Assembly (NCBI GenBank): GCA_013373005.1
Contig: JABXIP010000450.1
Location: forward strand, 1-8,126
Length of the DNA stretch: 8,126 nt
Origin: Cytophagia bacterium
Lineage (GTDB): Bacteria > Bacteroidota > Bacteroidia > Cytophagales > Cyclobacteriaceae
Direction: 5' to 3'
Both the position numbers and the translations under genes were made by a program. Every line of letters starts with the position of its first letter. The stretch's first letter is position 1. Below the pieces are notes generated by a model. The model was given only the letters and a program-made list of their open reading frames with translations, had not been told where the DNA came from and did not search any database. This document shows positions 6,746 to 8,126 of the stretch, piece by piece.

Positions 6746-7092
6746 TACCTAGGGTCTTCCCAAACCATTCCCAGGTATTCAGAGTGCTCGTTGAAATCGG
6801 GGCAGGTATTCATTCCGGCAAATCCACCAAATTGGCAAATAACTTCACAATCGGAATTATATGCTGTAAAAAGCCAGTCAGCATAACCAGAACCCGGATC
6901 GAAGATGTAGACCTTTTCTCCTTTATACATATATGCGTTGACCGAAGCCCTATTTGGTTCTCTAACCTTACTATTTTTTACTTCGAACTTAATTTGATCT
7001 TCAACGCAAGAGGGGAGTTCGCCTGGAAGGTCAAGGCCTTCACATCCCATAATAAGAAGACATATCAGCAGGCATTTAATAGGAGTTTTCAT
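6745..7092 (-). CDS. Small cysteine-containing lipoprotein, DUF6970-like
   Basis: A 115-residue predicted lipoprotein with signal peptide 1-16 and lipobox LIMGC (C17). The mature part has four more cysteines (C29, C82, C86, C97), enough for two disulfides outside the inner membrane. The pattern SCVEDQIKFEV, then AYMYKGEKVYIFDPGSGYADW, then YNSDCEVICQFGGFAG and the C-terminal WEDPR resembles the small Bacteroidota DUF6970 lipoproteins (CxxxKI near the start, a YxYKGKxVYY-like strand, DxxCxxIC, and a final W.D.R). Function of that group is unknown and I offer none. The ATG at 7092 gives the signal peptide directly. It has no coupled neighbour: the heptamer array lies immediately after its stop and a 348-base gap before its start. 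The family assignment is from remembered pattern, so moderately sure; that it is a real lipoprotein gene is likely. Confidence 0.72.
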   Translation of the reverse strand: MKTPIKCLLICLLIMGCEGLDLPGELPSCVEDQIKFEVKNSKVREPNRASVNAYMYKGEKVYIFDPGSGYADWLFTAYNSDCEVICQFGGFAGMNTCPDFNEHSEYLGMVWEDPR

Positions 7093-7167
7093 GATTGACC
7101 ATTTGCTTTCTTTGACACCAAATCAACGGGTTTGGTTGGAGAAGGCCAGATCGGTTTTTATTAACGT

Positions 7168-7180
7168 ATTGAATTTCAAT
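7168..7180. promoter_or_regulatory. Perfect 13-bp dyad, possible operator
   Basis: ATTGAA (7168-7173), one central base, and TTCAAT (7175-7180) form a perfect dyad 76 bases upstream of the DUF6970-like start. The position suits a regulator site, but nothing in the window identifies the protein. Confidence 0.25.
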
Positions 7181-7414
7181 CGTTTTCAGGGTTTTTGAAA
7201 ATAATCTGAACCTATCCGAAAGCATAGTGTTTTATTAGTACTATGAGCTACGCAGAAAAGAATACGCATCCAAAAGATAGTATCTTGTCTCATCCTACAG
7301 GCCCAAGTCTGGCCAAATGCTCCTTTAGAAGCTAAAATGCTTTTGATATGATTTTCGCTATACCGGGATATGTTACATCTCGGGTTGAAATCTATTGTCA
7401 TTCAAACAAATCAT

Positions 7415-7431
7415 TCTAATCAATCTAATCA
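7415..7431 (+). repeat. Direct repeat TCTAATCA x2 in the proC leader
   Basis: TCTAATCA occurs at 7415-7422 and 7424-7431, a 9-base period ending nine bases before the proC ATG. It may be only AT-rich leader sequence. Confidence 0.5.
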
Positions 7432-7440
7432 TAAATAATT

Positions 7441-8126
7441 ATGAAAGTATTAGTTATTGGGGCCGGTAATATGGGCCTCACCTATGCCAAATCAATAGCC
7501 AGTTCGGGTTACCTCAAAAAGGAAGATCTGATGATTTACGATAAGTCGTCCGAACTAAGAGAAACACTTGGCAAGTCTAACGACAATTTTGAAATCTCTG
7601 ATTCGCTGGAAGAATCCTTACCAATATCAGATATCATTTTTCTGGCAGTTAAGCCATATCACAATGATGGTTTGATGGAAGAAATGGTAGATATGATGGA
7701 CGATCAGAAGCTGGTCATCTCGATTATGGCTGGTGTTACCATCGAAACCATTCAGGAAGGATTAGGAATTAAGAAGGTAGTTCGAGCCATGCCAAACCTT
7801 CCAGCTCAGGTGGGTAAGGGAATGACGTCTTACCTCGCTGCTCCTGAAATTTCAAGAATTGAGTTATGGATGGTAGAAGATCTACTTAATTCAACCGGTA
7901 AGTCGGTTAGAGTAGATTCTCAAATGTTTATAGATGCTTCAACAGGTATTTCGGGTAGTGGGCCAGCTTATGTTTTCTACTTTATGGAATCTATGATGGA
8001 AGCGGCTAAAAGCATGGGCTTTTCAGATAACGATTCAAAGGTACTCGTGAGCGCCACTTTTGAAGGAGCCATTGAGCTATTCAACCAAAATAAGCTATCA
8101 CCAAATGGCTGGATGAAGCGTGTGGC
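7441..8126 (+). CDS. proC: Pyrroline-5-carboxylate reductase, 5' part (partial)
   Basis: The first 228 residues of ProC are visible; the frame is still open at the window end, which stops two bases into codon 229. ProC reduces 1-pyrroline-5-carboxylate to proline with NAD(P)H in the cytoplasm, the last step of proline synthesis. The Rossmann motif GAGNMG is at 7-12. IIFLAVKPYH (65-74), ISIMAGVTIE (93-102) and MPNLPAQVGKGMT (117-129, for the usual MPNTPAxVGxGMT) follow in family order. GISGSGPAYVF (169-179) begins the dimerisation domain, and SPNGWMKRV (220-228) leads into the region that normally carries the substrate-binding GGTT, which is outside the window. The ATG at 7441 gives the nucleotide-binding strand MKVLVIGAG directly, so the start is firm. 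No Shine-Dalgarno is evident in the AT-rich leader, as usual for Bacteroidota. It is divergently placed and has its own promoter region. Confidence 0.95.
   Translation, partial: MKVLVIGAGNMGLTYAKSIASSGYLKKEDLMIYDKSSELRETLGKSNDNFEISDSLEESLPISDIIFLAVKPYHNDGLMEEMVDMMDDQKLVISIMAGVTIETIQEGLGIKKVVRAMPNLPAQVGKGMTSYLAAPEISRIELWMVEDLLNSTGKSVRVDSQMFIDASTGISGSGPAYVFYFMESMMEAAKSMGFSDNDSKVLVSATFEGAIELFNQNKLSPNGWMKRV

Larger units (their letters stand above)
7093..7440. other. Divergent intergenic region with several short inverted repeats
   Basis: This 348-base gap must hold the promoters of the minus-strand lipoprotein and of proC. I see no convincing promoter pair for either. It contains several dyads: ATTGAA-T-TTCAAT (7168-7180), CATAGT with ACTATG (7223-7228 and 7240-7245), AAGATA-G-TATCTT (7274-7286) and GGCC-N7-GGCC (7300-7314). 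A minus-strand open frame at 7401-7186 exists but has unusual composition, no family resemblance to a known protein and no leader, so I treat the stretch as non-coding. Confidence 0.55.

Noticed and set aside
6784..7098. Plus-strand open frame opposite the DUF6970-like gene
   Set aside because: The minus-strand reading has a signal peptide and lipobox; the plus reading has none.
7186..7401. Minus-strand open frame of 71 codons in the divergent gap
   Set aside because: Unusual Cys/Arg/Met-rich composition, no signal or domain, no leader, and it runs through several dyads; more likely non-coding or repeat sequence.
7395..7424. Possible proC promoter (TTG, 19 bases, TAATCAAT)
   Set aside because: Only the TA of the -7 element matches; the TTTG part is absent.

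Overview
The window reads as ordinary chromosomal DNA of a member of the Bacteroidota, most likely a marine-type Cytophagales. The evidence is indirect but consistent: three lipoproteins with Bacteroidota-style lipoboxes followed by G/K/E-rich residues, a DUF4369-thioredoxin fusion, a PadR regulator coupled to an 860-residue FtsX/MacB-like permease with an N-terminal prefix domain, a DUF1080 lipoprotein, AT-rich leaders without clear Shine-Dalgarno sequences, and a GatB whose sequence is of the Bacteroidota type. No phage, transposase, CRISPR, rRNA or tRNA gene was found.

Layout. Positions 1-1979 (+) hold the 3' part of gatB and a TlpA-like thiol-disulfide lipoprotein that starts inside the gatB stop (ATGA overlap); this unit ends at a strong hairpin at 2003-2030 that also lies just past the stop of the convergent permease gene. 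From 2026 to 7092 everything is on the minus strand. In transcription order these are a small DUF6970-like lipoprotein, a DUF1080 lipoprotein, a divergent TruA-family pseudouridine synthase, a PadR repressor, and the large ABC permease (ATGA-coupled to padR). A 348-bp divergent gap (7093-7440), rich in short inverted repeats, separates this block from proC (+, from 7441, cut off by the window end).

Functions. GatB belongs to the GatCAB amidotransferase that corrects misacylated tRNA; TruA modifies tRNA anticodon arms; ProC makes the last step of proline synthesis. The TlpA-like, DUF1080 and DUF6970-like proteins are predicted lipid-anchored envelope proteins. PadR plus permease looks like a self-contained regulated envelope unit whose ATPase is encoded elsewhere. 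The minus-strand genes do not form one obvious pathway: hairpins or gaps separate most of them.

Points worth a second look are a mirror-arranged array of degenerate heptamers (6676-6745) between the two small lipoprotein genes, a terminator hairpin ending only a few bases before the truA start, the altered active-site motif of TruA, and the structured 7093-7440 gap. I did not find anything I can defend as a wholly new system; the heptamer array and the gap are the least explained parts.
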